DNA of 38,414 nucleotides from Anaerolineae bacterium (GTDB lineage Bacteria > Chloroflexota > Anaerolineae > JAKLPW01). Under the pieces are notes generated by a model, which made no database searches, was not told the DNA's origin, and saw nothing but the letters and a program-made list of their open reading frames with translations. How positions within the stretch are numbered: position 1 is the first letter of the stretch; each line of letters starts with the position of its first letter. This document shows positions 16,841-25,510 of this stretch, in pieces. The position numbers were made by a program, and so were the translations under genes. Where the stretch lies: positions 1 through 38,414 of the forward strand of contig JAKLPW010000251.1 in the NCBI GenBank assembly GCA_022013675.1, written 5' to 3'.

Positions 16841-17422
16841 GGAGTTGATATCGCCCCCATCCTGGCCGGAGCGGGGATCGCCGGCATCGCCATCGGCCTG
16901 GGTGCTCAGGCCCTGGTCAAGGATATGCTCTCAGGTTTCTTCATCTTGCTGGAAGATCATTTCGGTGTAGGCGATTTCATCGAGGCAGCAGACGTGAGTG
17001 GCACAGTGGAGCGCATGTCTCTGCGTGCCACCTGGTTACGCGCCATCAATGGAACTTTACACGTGATTCCGAACGGAGAGATCCGCACCGTATCCAATCG
17101 CAACAGGGGCTGGGCTCGGGTAATCATCGACGTCCGCCTCCCATATGATGAGGACATTGACCGCGCCGAGGAATTGCTTGGCACGCTCACCAAGGAGATC
17201 GTCGAGGAAAAGACCTACGCCAGCATCATGCAGAACGAACCATCCGTGCTATCCGTCACGGAGCTAGCCGAATCGTGGGTAACACTCAAGATCCTGTTGA
17301 TGACTTCTGCTGGCCAGCAATGGGCCATCTCCCGAGACCTGCAGAAGAGGATCGTGAAGTCCTTCAACCAAGAAGGCCTCCGCTTTGCCTATCCTCGCTC
17401 TGTCGTACACGTAGTAGAGTAG
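16841..17422 (+). pseudogene. 5'-truncated mechanosensitive channel (MscS family)
   Basis: The frame begins abruptly inside an MscS protein: GVDIAPILAGAGIAGIAIGLGAQALVKD is the Gly/Ala-rich pore helix TM3, followed by the beta domain (GDFIEAADVSGTVERMSLRATWLR, then IPNGEIRTVSNRNRGW) and the alpha/beta C-terminal domain to a normal stop. TM1, TM2 and the beginning of TM3 are missing. No ATG, GTG or TTG with a ribosome binding site exists upstream of the pore helix; the first ATG (16925) would delete the helix. A dispersed palindrome ends 14 nt before the homology begins. I read it as a gene remnant, not a working channel. Codon use in the remaining part is intact, so the truncation may be recent. 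Confidence 0.75.
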
Positions 17423-17425
17423 GGG

Positions 17426-17462
17426 CGCTGCTTGCTGCGCCCTGCTTGTTGCGCTCTGCCCC
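17426..17462 (+). repeat. Short imperfect tandem repeat after the MscS remnant
   Basis: Two to three ~13-nt units of the form GCGCnCTGCTTGnT occur in a row, flanked by GGGGC and GCCCC, which can pair. It might act as a weak terminator, but there is no T-run. Confidence 0.4.
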
Positions 17463-17520
17463 AACCTGGTAACCAAAGAAGAGCCAGGACAGTAGACAGG
17501 AAACGCAATCCTGTTACGAA

Positions 17521-20325
17521 TCAGGCCAGGTGAACAGTGAAGGTGAACTTGGATCCCTTGCCCTCTTCGCTCTCTACCCGAATCGTCCCTCCGTTCTGTT
17601 CCACATGATCCTTCGCGATGGCAAGACCAAGACCCAAGCCTTCGTACTCGCGAGTCAGTGAGCTCCCCACCTGATAGAATCGGGTGAAAACGCTGTCAAG
17701 AGCATCCTTGGGGATGCCAATACCGGTGTCAGAGACGGACAACTCCGCCCACTCCTCACCGACCTCTCTGATACGAAGCACTGCCTTCCCAGAAGGACGA
17801 TTGAATTTAATGGCGTTGCTCAGGAGGTTTGATATCACCTGACCTATCTTGTGCTGGTTGGCCAAGACCAAAACAGGTGTGTCAGGGATATCTACGTGTA
17901 CCTCTATGTCTTTGGCCTCGGTCCGCGGCCGCATGGCGCGCACGCTCCCCCGTACCAGCAGGCGCAGATCGAAAGCCTGCGGCAGCGGCTCCTCCCCTCC
18001 AGTACTCAAGCTAACAACATCCAGCAGCTCCGTGATGGTAGCACTGAGCCTATCCACGTTCACCAGAGCGATCTCGAGCATCTCTCTCTGCACTGAGTTC
18101 AGGGGCCCGAAAGCCTCTGACAGTGTACGTTCGACCGCTATGCGCATGGGAGCAAGGGGCGACCTCAATTCATGGGAAACCCTGGCGATGAAGTCGTCCT
18201 TCATACTCTCCATCTCCCTCAGTGCGCTATATGCTTCGCGCAATTCCTGTGATCGCCGGATCGTATCCTCGTGAAGCCTCGCATTGTCGATAGCAGTCGA
18301 AGCCTGTGCAGAAAGCAAGGTCAAGAGGCGCTCATCGTCGGCACCGAAAGCCTGCACCACCTCGCTATCAACGCTCAACGTTCCCAGCTTCTCTCCGCCC
18401 AACATCAGGGGGGCAACCAGAATGGATTTCAAGAGCCGCGAGTGGGGAAAACGTATGAACCGGGGGTCCTGGTCTACATCAGGGATGTTCATGACCCGCT
18501 TCTCTCTGATGGCATAACCAGCAATACCCTGACCAAACTTCATCACACCCGCTGCTGGATCCATAGTCACAGCCCCCGGGCGGTAGGAGATGGCTCTGAT
18601 GATCAATTCCTCGGTCTCAGCGTTCAACAAGTGGATCACACCCGCCTGGGCACCTGGGATCACCTCCACAGCAGCCCCCACGATCAAGTCGAGCAAGCTC
18701 TGCAGGTCTGTGGCGGCCATGATCCCCTGAGATACTTTCAAGAGGGCCTGGCTCTCATCGAACTGCCTCTTGATCTCGGCATACATGCGTGCATTCTGCA
18801 ACGCGATGGCGGCATGTGCTGCGAAGAGTTGAAGCACGCTAACATCAGCATCGTCAAACGCTTTCTCTTCAACGTCATTTACCACATCCAGTACACCTAG
18901 AATGGTCTCGCCCCATCGAAGCGGGACGGCTGCTACGCTAGCGAACGCTTCTACCGGAAAAACGTTCGCTCTGTTGGGATACGTGCGGTAATCAGACACA
19001 AGGACAGGCTCCCCCGTAAGAACAGCACGTCCCGCCGCCCCTTCCCCGACGCGGATGATCGTCCCTGTGTAGTCTCGACTGAGCTGATGACTCACCACTA
19101 CCTCCAGCTCGCCCTTCTCCGCGTGATACAGAAACAGCCCCCCTCCCTTCGCATGTAACAGATTCGTGGCCCTCTCCACAATGGCACGGAGCAGATCAGT
19201 GATGTCCAACCGACCGACAATCTCCAGCACCGTATCGTGCACGGCCGAACGATGCTCCAGTCTCCGCCTGGTCTGCGCGTAGAGCTGCGCATTCTCGATT
19301 ACCATACCAACCTGATTGCCAATGGCTTGCAGATAGGCCAAATCCTCAGAATCGAGATGGAGTGACTCCTGGGCACTTAGGTTTATGGTCCCAACGATAC
19401 GATCCCTTCCTACTAGAGGAATGAAGATCAGTGTTCGGAACCCGCCTTCTCGCAGCATATCGAAAGCCAGTCTCTCGTCTGAAGGCACATCCTCCGACAC
19501 CTGAATCATACCGGTGCGTATAGCCAGCCCGGTCAGGCCGTCCTCCACTGACACCGGTGGCACACGGAGTGCCAGTTCGGCACACGGGCCCTGCGCTACC
19601 CGCACAGAGACAAGATTCGAGCGCTCATCCAAGAGCAGCACGGCACCAGTTTCGAGATTGGCAAGTTCCAGGGCTGCGGCGAGCGCTGCACTCAGGACTT
19701 CATCTAGATCTGCCCTCCCGACGGAAAAGGCGACCGAGCTCATCGCGCGCAATTGGGCCTCTTCCCGCTGGCAATGTTCATAGAGATGCGCAATCGTCAA
19801 GTTGGTGGAAAGCTGCATGCCCAGAGCTTCCAGCAATAGCAATTCATGCTCGCACCAGCTTCGCCTAAGCTGGCTGCCAAGAAGCAATGTGCCCGTCTGC
19901 TCCCCTTCCGTTCTCAGAGGCACGAGGACAACGGATGCGAACCCCAGGTTCTGCGGGATACTGCCAGCATCTTCAGCGTCTGCTCTCAATATCGAGGGCT
20001 GGGAGAAACTTCCCGGTCCCACAAGATCGCGAGGGTCGAGAGAGGAATAGTCTGCAGCGAGGTCAGGAGGCAAGCCATGGTGAGCGAATAGCTCGCAGCA
20101 AGCTCCTTGCTCAGCTAAGAGGTAAATCGCCCCCCCATCCGCACCCAGGGCAGAGACAATCCTGGGAAGAACGTCTGTCGCGACCTTCTCCAGTTTTGGA
20201 GGACAACCCATACCATCAGCGACAGCCCGACAAGCGTCCAGATAGCGACGGGTTCTGTCATCCTCAGTCGACCCCATCTCCCCTCCGGACTCCGCTGATA
20301 GCACAGTATTCTTTCGCAAGGTCAT
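17521..20325 (-). CDS. Soluble multi-GAF sensor histidine kinase
   Basis: A 934-residue cytosolic sensor kinase without membrane spans. Four GAF-type modules follow one another at roughly residues 45-190, 210-355, 370-525 and 545-695, each ending in a helical segment of the A.IAL.NA.LY type. Then comes a HisKA dimerisation domain with the phospho-acceptor H718 in ARVSHELRSP, and a HATPase domain with N box (NLLSNAIKFN), G1 (DTGIGIP), F box (FTRFYQ) and G2 (GLGLGLAIAK). There is no receiver domain and no response regulator in the window, so it is an orphan kinase. The ligands of the GAF modules are unknown. The ATG at 20325 has GGGAG 8 nt upstream; an alternative ATG at 20277 follows GGAGGGG. 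It lies 172 nt downstream of the cDPG-synthetase-like gene on the same strand. Confidence 0.93.
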   Translation of the reverse strand: MTLRKNTVLSAESGGEMGSTEDDRTRRYLDACRAVADGMGCPPKLEKVATDVLPRIVSALGADGGAIYLLAEQGACCELFAHHGLPPDLAADYSSLDPRDLVGPGSFSQPSILRADAEDAGSIPQNLGFASVVLVPLRTEGEQTGTLLLGSQLRRSWCEHELLLLEALGMQLSTNLTIAHLYEHCQREEAQLRAMSSVAFSVGRADLDEVLSAALAAALELANLETGAVLLLDERSNLVSVRVAQGPCAELALRVPPVSVEDGLTGLAIRTGMIQVSEDVPSDERLAFDMLREGGFRTLIFIPLVGRDRIVGTINLSAQESLHLDSEDLAYLQAIGNQVGMVIENAQLYAQTRRRLEHRSAVHDTVLEIVGRLDITDLLRAIVERATNLLHAKGGGLFLYHAEKGELEVVVSHQLSRDYTGTIIRVGEGAAGRAVLTGEPVLVSDYRTYPNRANVFPVEAFASVAAVPLRWGETILGVLDVVNDVEEKAFDDADVSVLQLFAAHAAIALQNARMYAEIKRQFDESQALLKVSQGIMAATDLQSLLDLIVGAAVEVIPGAQAGVIHLLNAETEELIIRAISYRPGAVTMDPAAGVMKFGQGIAGYAIREKRVMNIPDVDQDPRFIRFPHSRLLKSILVAPLMLGGEKLGTLSVDSEVVQAFGADDERLLTLLSAQASTAIDNARLHEDTIRRSQELREAYSALREMESMKDDFIARVSHELRSPLAPMRIAVERTLSEAFGPLNSVQREMLEIALVNVDRLSATITELLDVVSLSTGGEEPLPQAFDLRLLVRGSVRAMRPRTEAKDIEVHVDIPDTPVLVLANQHKIGQVISNLLSNAIKFNRPSGKAVLRIREVGEEWAELSVSDTGIGIPKDALDSVFTRFYQVGSSLTREYEGLGLGLAIAKDHVEQNGGTIRVESEEGKGSKFTFTVHLA

Positions 20326-20497
20326 AGGCTCACTCCCAAGCCGTCACCCTTCGACAATCCCAGGGCAACTGTCAACCACGCCTGTCTCACCGGTCATCGT
20401 TTCCGGAGCAGACCATGGAGCGTTCCAACTGACACAAAAACCCAACACACTCCCCCAATTCGTGCCCGCTATGGTGCACTCACACCACCCAATCCAC

Positions 20498-21814
20498 TCA
20501 AGCCATGAAAGGTGCTAGGACATCCTCCAGAGTCGGTTCCCCGACCTCCTGCAGCTCGTATCGCACACGCTGGGCGGGATGATCGATTCTCACTACCCGT
20601 CGGAGATCAATGGGCGTACCGACAATGACCATGTCGCAAGGCGTAGCATTGATCGTCTCCTCTAGCTCCGCGACCTGTTTCCTGCCATAGCCCATTGCAG
20701 GTAGCAGAGGTCCTGTTTGGGGATACTTGGCGAAGGTCTCTACGATGGAGCCAACGGCGTAAGGCCGGGGGTCGATGATCTCGGAAGCCCCGAAGCGCCT
20801 GGCGGCCACAATACCCGCCCCATAACTCATTCCCCCATGCGTGAGCGTCGGGCCGTCCTCAACCACCAGCACACGCTTGCCACTGATGGCCTTGTGATCT
20901 TCTACAAAGATAGGCGAGGCAGCTTCTATGATCGTGGCGCAAGGATTGCTTCTGATGATGTTCTCTCTTACCGTAGCTATATTCGCCAGATCAGCAGTAT
21001 CAATCTTGTTAATGACGACGACATCAGCCAAACGCAAGTTGGTCTCTCCAGGATGATAGGCCACCTCGTGGCCAGCCCGATGGGGATCGGTAACCACAAT
21101 GTAGAGGTCAGGCTGATAGAAGGACAGGTCGTTGTTGCCGCCATCCCAGACGACGATGTCGGCCTCCTTCTCGGCTTGCCGGAGGATGCGCTCGTAGTCC
21201 ACTCCGGCGTACACCACCACGCCCCGATCGATGTGAGGTACGTACTCCTCGCGTTCCTCGATGGTACACTCGTATCTGTCCATGTCGGCGTAGGTAGCGA
21301 AGCGCTGGCAGGCACCCTTGACCAGATCGCCGTAGGGCATGGGGTGGCGCACAACCACAACTCTCTTGCCCTTGGCTCGAAGTATGTCACAGACCCGTCG
21401 AGTGGTCTGACTCTTGCCACAGCCGGTGCGCACTGCCCCCACCGAGATCACGGGAACCTCTGCCTTCAGCATTGTAGATCGTCCACCCATCAGGCGAAAG
21501 TCCGCGCCTGCCGCCAGAACCATAGACGCCTTGTGCATAACATATTCGTGCGGGACATCACTGTAGGCGAAGATCACCTGGTCGGCCTGACGATCAACGA
21601 TCAAATCAACCAGTTTACTCTCCGGGTAAATGGGTATTCCCTGGGGGTACAGCTCCCCAGATAGCTCGGCGGGATACGTACGCTCGTCTATGTTGGGGAT
21701 CTGAGTTGCGGTGAAGGCAACGACCTCGTAAGCTTCATTGTCACGGAAGTAGACATTGAAGTTATGAAAGTCTCGTCCTGCTGCCCCCATGATGATAACT
21801 CTGTTTCTCTTCAT
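20498..21814 (-). CDS. Cyclic 2,3-diphosphoglycerate synthetase-like P-loop protein
   Basis: A 438-residue cytosolic protein. The N-terminus has a Rossmann-like GAAGRDFHNFN segment. A P-loop follows, GAVRTGCGKSQTT (about 126-138), and later NKID (VVINKIDTADLANI), as in GTPases of the SIMIBI class. The overall sequence matches bacterial proteins named after the archaeal cyclic 2,3-diphosphoglycerate synthetase, which closes 2,3-bisphosphoglycerate with ATP. Whether the bacterial members make this compound is not established, so the name should be read as family membership only. It lies 61 nt downstream of the phosphate butyryltransferase-like gene. The ATG at 21814 has AAAGGAG about 14 nt upstream. 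Confidence 0.75.
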   Translation of the reverse strand: MKRNRVIIMGAAGRDFHNFNVYFRDNEAYEVVAFTATQIPNIDERTYPAELSGELYPQGIPIYPESKLVDLIVDRQADQVIFAYSDVPHEYVMHKASMVLAAGADFRLMGGRSTMLKAEVPVISVGAVRTGCGKSQTTRRVCDILRAKGKRVVVVRHPMPYGDLVKGACQRFATYADMDRYECTIEEREEYVPHIDRGVVVYAGVDYERILRQAEKEADIVVWDGGNNDLSFYQPDLYIVVTDPHRAGHEVAYHPGETNLRLADVVVINKIDTADLANIATVRENIIRSNPCATIIEAASPIFVEDHKAISGKRVLVVEDGPTLTHGGMSYGAGIVAARRFGASEIIDPRPYAVGSIVETFAKYPQTGPLLPAMGYGRKQVAELEETINATPCDMVIVGTPIDLRRVVRIDHPAQRVRYELQEVGEPTLEDVLAPFMA

Positions 21815-21875
21815 TGAGAACCACTATTCTCCTTTCAGATTCCGTTGTGCTGCCAGGGATCGTCTGATCCCGGCA

Positions 21876-22907
21876 CTATTCGGTAAGATCAACGCTGGAG
21901 CCGAGGATCTGACGATTCCCTTTGAGCAGGAATTTTGCGGAGGATCTCCGCTGAGATGTACTAGCGATGAGGACCCCCGCGCCGATACAAGCCAGTCGCG
22001 TCTCCACTGGATCAGAGCGGGAGCCGACGATCAGAGGAACCCGAGTACCGAGGACGACGCCGGCCATCGCTCCGCCGGCGAAGTAGGTAATCCCCTTGGC
22101 CATGATGTTCCCCGATTCCACATCCGGGACAACCAGTACGTCAGCACGTCCCGCCACAGGCCCACTCAGTCCTCGCTGCGCAGCCACGGAGGGGGATATC
22201 GCAGAGTCGAGAGTGAGTGGCCCATCCACATATGCCCCCGCCTCCTCCCAGCGTGACTTCATAGCTACGATCTGGGCGATTTCCATGGTCACAGGCACTT
22301 CGAGTATAACAGAATCTGCTGCGGCCAAGAGTGCGACTCGCGGGGGGACCGTGCCGAGGCGTTCGGCAACCTCTATGGCACTGTAGATTATCTCGATCTT
22401 CTGCTCCAAAGTGGGGTACAACACTACCCCACCATCAGTGATGAGGAGAAGACGATCGAAGTCCGGGATCTCGAAGATGCCAACGTGAGAAATGGTACGG
22501 CCAGTACGGAGATCAGCGTTCCTGGACAGAGCCGCCTTGAGGAACTTGCTCGTTTCCATCTGTCCTTTGACGACGACCTTAGCTTCTCCCCGGGCCACCA
22601 ACTCCATGGCTCGGCGCGCTGCACCCGAGTCATCGGGACTATCCACCACCGTGAAACCCGAGAGATCTAGCTGGTACTCGCTCGCGATGTCTTCAATCCG
22701 CTTGCCATTGCCCACCAGAAAGCTGCTCGTAATGATGCCCATTTCATGTGCCCGGCTGGCAGCGATGATCACCTCCGCCACATTAGCAGCAGCAACCGCA
22801 ACAGGCACAGGCCCCTTCTTACTAGCTGCATCCAGCATCCCAGCGAAGTTCGTGATGAGACTCAAGGACGCCTCCTCAGAGACGATGGCTTTCCACTGTG
22901 GATTCAT
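21876..22907 (-). CDS. Phosphate butyryltransferase/acetyltransferase family enzyme
   Basis: Acyl-CoA:phosphate acyltransferase of the PTA/PTB family, 343 residues from the ATG at 22907. Family hallmarks include VAVAAANVAEVIIAA near the N-terminus, KGQMETSKFLKAAL, HVGIFEIP, ITDGGVVLYPTL, and the C-terminal VPDVESGNIMAKGITYFAGG and IVGSRSD. The protein is longer than usual PTB (about 300 residues), and the ATG has only a weak Shine-Dalgarno. A TTG at 22865, preceded by GAGGAGG, would give a 329-residue protein with a more typical N-terminus and may be the real start. No butyrate kinase follows; the next gene is the cDPG-synthetase-like protein. The reaction direction and acyl group are unknown. 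Confidence 0.85.
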   Translation of the reverse strand: MNPQWKAIVSEEASLSLITNFAGMLDAASKKGPVPVAVAAANVAEVIIAASRAHEMGIITSSFLVGNGKRIEDIASEYQLDLSGFTVVDSPDDSGAARRAMELVARGEAKVVVKGQMETSKFLKAALSRNADLRTGRTISHVGIFEIPDFDRLLLITDGGVVLYPTLEQKIEIIYSAIEVAERLGTVPPRVALLAAADSVILEVPVTMEIAQIVAMKSRWEEAGAYVDGPLTLDSAISPSVAAQRGLSGPVAGRADVLVVPDVESGNIMAKGITYFAGGAMAGVVLGTRVPLIVGSRSDPVETRLACIGAGVLIASTSQRRSSAKFLLKGNRQILGSSVDLTE

Positions 22908-22980
22908 ATGCTCTCAGGATCGACACTCTACTGTACACAGGTCTTCAGTCCATCGTCCCGATTAGCTTTTGAGGAAAGAA

Positions 22981-23007
22981 GAATCTCGCTCACAGCGAAC
23001 GAGATTC
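22981..23007 (-). terminator. Terminator hairpin after nusB
   Basis: Minus-strand arms GAATCTCG and CGAGATTC (positions 23007-23000 and 22988-22981) are followed by TTCTTTCC. It lies about 90 nt after the nusB stop and before the phosphate butyryltransferase-like gene, which suggests a transcription-unit boundary there. Confidence 0.6.
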
Positions 23008-23095
23008 CTTTGGCAAGCAGAAAATGATGCCTTCTTCAAGTCAACCCTGACGAGTATGAATGTCACTTCCATTTGGCTTCAGGTGTACTACATTC

Positions 23096-23530
23096 TCAAG
23101 AGGGCTTCCGAGCTATATCCTTCTCGGCGATTACCGTGCCCAACACCCCATTGATGAAACGCCGCGAGCTGTCGTCGCCAAACATCTTAGCCAGATCTAC
23201 AGCTTCATTGATAGCTACCTTATGGGGAGTGCCCTGATCTACCAGAATCTCATAGATCGCAATGCGCAAAATGTTGCGAGCCACTGGAGCTACCTCACTC
23301 ACGGGCCATTCCGGTGCTAACCGATGAATCATCTCATCCAGTCGTTCCAGATGTTCCAATACTCCAAATACCAGGGAGTGCGCAAAATCCGCATCTCGAG
23401 GGGGCAGAGGTTTCTCCTGTAAACGGCCCTGCAAGCTCACTTCCGCATCATGGCCCGCAACATCAATCTCGAAAAGCGTTTGCAACGCGACAATGCGGGC
23501 GCGCCGCCTCATCTTCACAGCATCCCCCAC
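23096..23530 (-). CDS. nusB: Transcription antitermination factor NusB
   Basis: All-helical RNA-binding factor that acts with NusE (S10) in rRNA antitermination. The family signature RRRARIVALQTLFEID is at the start, and EVAPVARNILRIAIYEIL followed by KVAINEAVDLAKMFGDDSSRRFINGVLG at the C-terminus. Length is 144 residues from a GTG at 23530, or 138 from the ATG at 23512; the second fits usual NusB N-termini slightly better. It begins 6 nt after the stop of the Asp23-family gene, so the two are translationally close. The asp23-nusB pairing is also known from Bacillus (yqhY-nusB). Confidence 0.95.
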   Translation of the reverse strand: MGDAVKMRRRARIVALQTLFEIDVAGHDAEVSLQGRLQEKPLPPRDADFAHSLVFGVLEHLERLDEMIHRLAPEWPVSEVAPVARNILRIAIYEILVDQGTPHKVAINEAVDLAKMFGDDSSRRFINGVLGTVIAEKDIARKPS

Positions 23531-23536
23531 TCTCGC

Positions 23537-23887
23537 CTAACTCTCCAAATCCTCCTGCGCAACGTCTTGGATATGGACGTTCACCTCTCGAACAGGCATA
23601 CCGACCATTTCCACGATCGCGCGGGTCACCTTCGCCTGGATTTCTCTGCCAAGGGCTAACATGTTGACGTCTGGGTTCACAACAACGTACAACTCCACCG
23701 CGACCGACTCATCGGAGATCTCAATTCGAACTCCCTCGGTCCCTCCCTTGCTACTCAGCAGACGGCTAACACTCGCCATCGGGCCGGTCGCCATGCAAGC
23801 CACCCCGTCTACACTAAGAGTGGTAAGTTGCGCGACAGTCCCCAGCACTCCTGGTGAAATCCTAACCGTGCCTAGCTTCTTCTCCAC
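23537..23887 (-). CDS. Asp23/Gls24 family protein (YqhY-like)
   Basis: A 116-residue member of the Asp23/Gls24 (DUF322) family. Visible features are GTVRISPGVLGTVAQLTTLSVDGVACM at the N-terminus, VAVELYVVVNPDVNML in the middle, and the closing MPVREVNVHIQDV. The start is a GTG at 23887 with GGAGG about 10 nt upstream. In Bacillus the same position before nusB is held by YqhY, linked to control of fatty-acid synthesis; a similar role here is inference. A second family member lies at 31091-31447. Confidence 0.9.
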   Translation of the reverse strand: MEKKLGTVRISPGVLGTVAQLTTLSVDGVACMATGPMASVSRLLSSKGGTEGVRIEISDESVAVELYVVVNPDVNMLALGREIQAKVTRAIVEMVGMPVREVNVHIQDVAQEDLES

Positions 23888-23946
23888 TGCCTACAACCTC
23901 CTGCCTGGAGCTACCCAGCGATCATATTGACACTAAGGCTATGCAC

Positions 23947-23987
23947 AAAACCAGGCCGTGGAGGCTCGACTGTGATCCACAGCCTGG
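23947..23987 (-). terminator. Terminator after rpmF
   Basis: On the minus strand CCAGGC-T-GTGGA pairs with TCCAC-G-GCCTGG (11 bp with one mismatch) and is followed by TTTTGTGC. It lies about 28 nt after the L32 stop and separates the DUF177-rpmF unit from asp23-nusB. Confidence 0.8.
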
Positions 23988-24015
23988 TGTAGTACCCATT
24001 GATAGCTCCCAACTG

Positions 24016-24201
24016 CTATTCCTTCGACTTCGCCTGAACTACTTCGATCCCCTTGTAGCTGCCACAGGCAGGGCACACATGATGGGGAAGTCGCAATGTA
24101 TGACATTGCGGACAGGACACCAGATTCCTAGCTTTCAGAGCCAAATGGCTACGGCGGCGGTCTCTTCTACCCCTGAAAATTTTCCTTTTTGGTAGTGCCA
24201 C
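24016..24201 (-). CDS. rpmF: 50S ribosomal protein L32
   Basis: A 61-residue ribosomal protein beginning ALPKRK after the initiator, with the zinc ribbon CPQC and CPAC. I place the start at the GTG at 24201, since AGGGGG lies 8 nt upstream and L32 proteins begin MA.PKRK. An in-frame GTG at 24210 directly abuts that Shine-Dalgarno and is unlikely. It follows the DUF177 gene, the usual bacterial arrangement. Confidence 0.95.
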   Translation of the reverse strand: MALPKRKIFRGRRDRRRSHLALKARNLVSCPQCHTLRLPHHVCPACGSYKGIEVVQAKSKE

Positions 24202-24249
24202 TAGGGACACCCCCTTTCTACATCAAATATTGGTGAAAAGCGTTACTCT

Positions 24250-24768
24250 TTACAGCAATTCCTTGAGCACTGCCAAACGCGGGTCCAGAGTAACCTCAGA
24301 ACAACTACATTGCCCCAGATTCAGATTCTGGCCACACAGAGAACAGAGGCCTGCACAGTCTGGTCGGCAAGACGGGCACGTTGTCTGAGCAATGACTAGA
24401 TACTGGCGCACTACTTCTGATAGGTCAAGGACATGATGCTCGTCAATGACCAGCCCCGGGTCCACTTGCTCCGAAATCGGCAAGCTGGCCCCGACCCAGA
24501 TGTCAACGCTCGGGACGAACTCCTCTTCAAGATCAATCTCGACGTCCAGAGGATAAGACTCGAGGCATCGAGGACAGGCCGCCTGGAGCACTGTGCTCAG
24601 CCTACCGGTCACCAGGATCTCATCTAACGTATGAGTGAAAACCACACGTCCAATCAGAGAGGACAGGATCTGCAAGTCGTCATCAATCCCACTGATGTCC
24701 TCATCCAGTTCATATCGACGACTGGCACCCGTTGTTGCCTTCAGTATCTGAGCAACGTTGAATCTCAT
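24250..24768 (-). CDS. DUF177 (YceD) family protein
   Basis: A 172-residue protein of the DUF177/YceD family, linked to 23S rRNA accumulation and widely found next to rpmF. The middle holds the conserved CPRCLESYPLDVEIDLEEEFVP segment. The C-terminus carries several paired cysteines (CPSCRPDCAGLCSLCGQNLN) that look like a zinc site. It starts at the ATG at 24768 with a weak ribosome binding site, and is the first gene after the consensus promoter at 24813-24841. The role in ribosome assembly is known only in outline. Confidence 0.9.
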   Translation of the reverse strand: MRFNVAQILKATTGASRRYELDEDISGIDDDLQILSSLIGRVVFTHTLDEILVTGRLSTVLQAACPRCLESYPLDVEIDLEEEFVPSVDIWVGASLPISEQVDPGLVIDEHHVLDLSEVVRQYLVIAQTTCPSCRPDCAGLCSLCGQNLNLGQCSCSEVTLDPRLAVLKELL

Positions 24769-24812
24769 CTCGGGTCAGGCTTTCTCACCCACCCATGCTG
24801 TACGCAACCCCC

Positions 24813-24841
24813 ATTATAGGCGAGGGCCGTATTCGTGTCAA
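24813..24841 (-). promoter_or_regulatory. Consensus sigma-70 promoter of DUF177-rpmF
   Basis: On the minus strand a perfect TTGACA (24836-24841), a 17-nt spacer and a perfect TATAAT (24813-24818), about 45 nt before the DUF177 start. Confidence 0.85.
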
Positions 24842-24937
24842 AAGAGCCAGGTAGTATCCCACTCTGCCAAGACCACACTCTAACCATCCCTGTCGTGGGT
24901 GCTGACCGGCCTTTTTCCCAGCTAGGGCAAAAGATGC

Positions 24938-25510
24938 TCACTCACTGGGCTCGATCACATCCTGCCCGCCCTGCTCAGCACCTGTCACTGCTCCTCGACT
25001 GCGCCGCCTCTCCAGAGAAGCCAGACCATTGTATACCGTATTCTGCATAGAATCGAGGTACTCCGCAAGCTCTCGCAAGACCTGGGCCGCGTAATCGTCC
25101 GCCCCAAGGATGATCTCCCTGGCCCCAAGGCGAGCCTCCTCAATCATGCGATCGGTCTGCTCCTCGGCCGCCTTCCGAATCTCGTGCTCATCAGTCAAGC
25201 GAGAAGCATCTTCACGCGCCTCCGAAAGTATCCTGGCCACTTCCTCACGCGCTTGCGAGACCTGCTTCTCCTTATCACGCAAGAGACGTTTGGCCTCCCT
25301 AATCTCTTCAGGGATCGAAACGCGCATCTGATCGATGATATTCAGCAGCATATCACCATCAGCAACGATCTTGTTAGAGAAAGGAATGTGGGAACCCTGG
25401 TTCAGCAACTCTTCCAGCCGATCCACCAAGTAGAGGATGTCGATTTTAGCTACCTCCTTCCAGCGAGCCCATAAGCGTAGGCAACGCGCCTGCACGAGCA
25501 ATTCAATCAC
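24938..25510 (-). CDS. Coiled-coil protein resembling ATP synthase b-type stalks
   Basis: Coordinates give the longest form, from a GTG at 25510 that overlaps the coaD stop (190 residues). The probable mature frame begins at DILYLVDRLEELLN, and AAGGAGG lies exactly 8 nt before an ATC codon at 25444, so a non-canonical AUC start giving 168 residues is possible. Residues ~70-140 of the long form are a charged coiled coil (EIREAKRLLRDKEKQVSQAREEVARIL) like the b subunit of F-type ATPase or a DivIVA-like rod, but no membrane segment is present. Proteins of this kind next to coaD occur in other Chloroflexota, as far as I recall; their function is unknown. No ATP synthase gene is nearby. Confidence 0.7.
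   Translation of the reverse strand: MIELLVQARCLRLWARWKEVAKIDILYLVDRLEELLNQGSHIPFSNKIVADGDMLLNIIDQMRVSIPEEIREAKRLLRDKEKQVSQAREEVARILSEAREDASRLTDEHEIRKAAEEQTDRMIEEARLGAREIILGADDYAAQVLRELAEYLDSMQNTVYNGLASLERRRSRGAVTGAEQGGQDVIEPSE

Noticed and set aside
20717-21664. 315-codon open frame on the plus strand
   Set aside because: Antisense shadow of the cDPG-synthetase-like gene.
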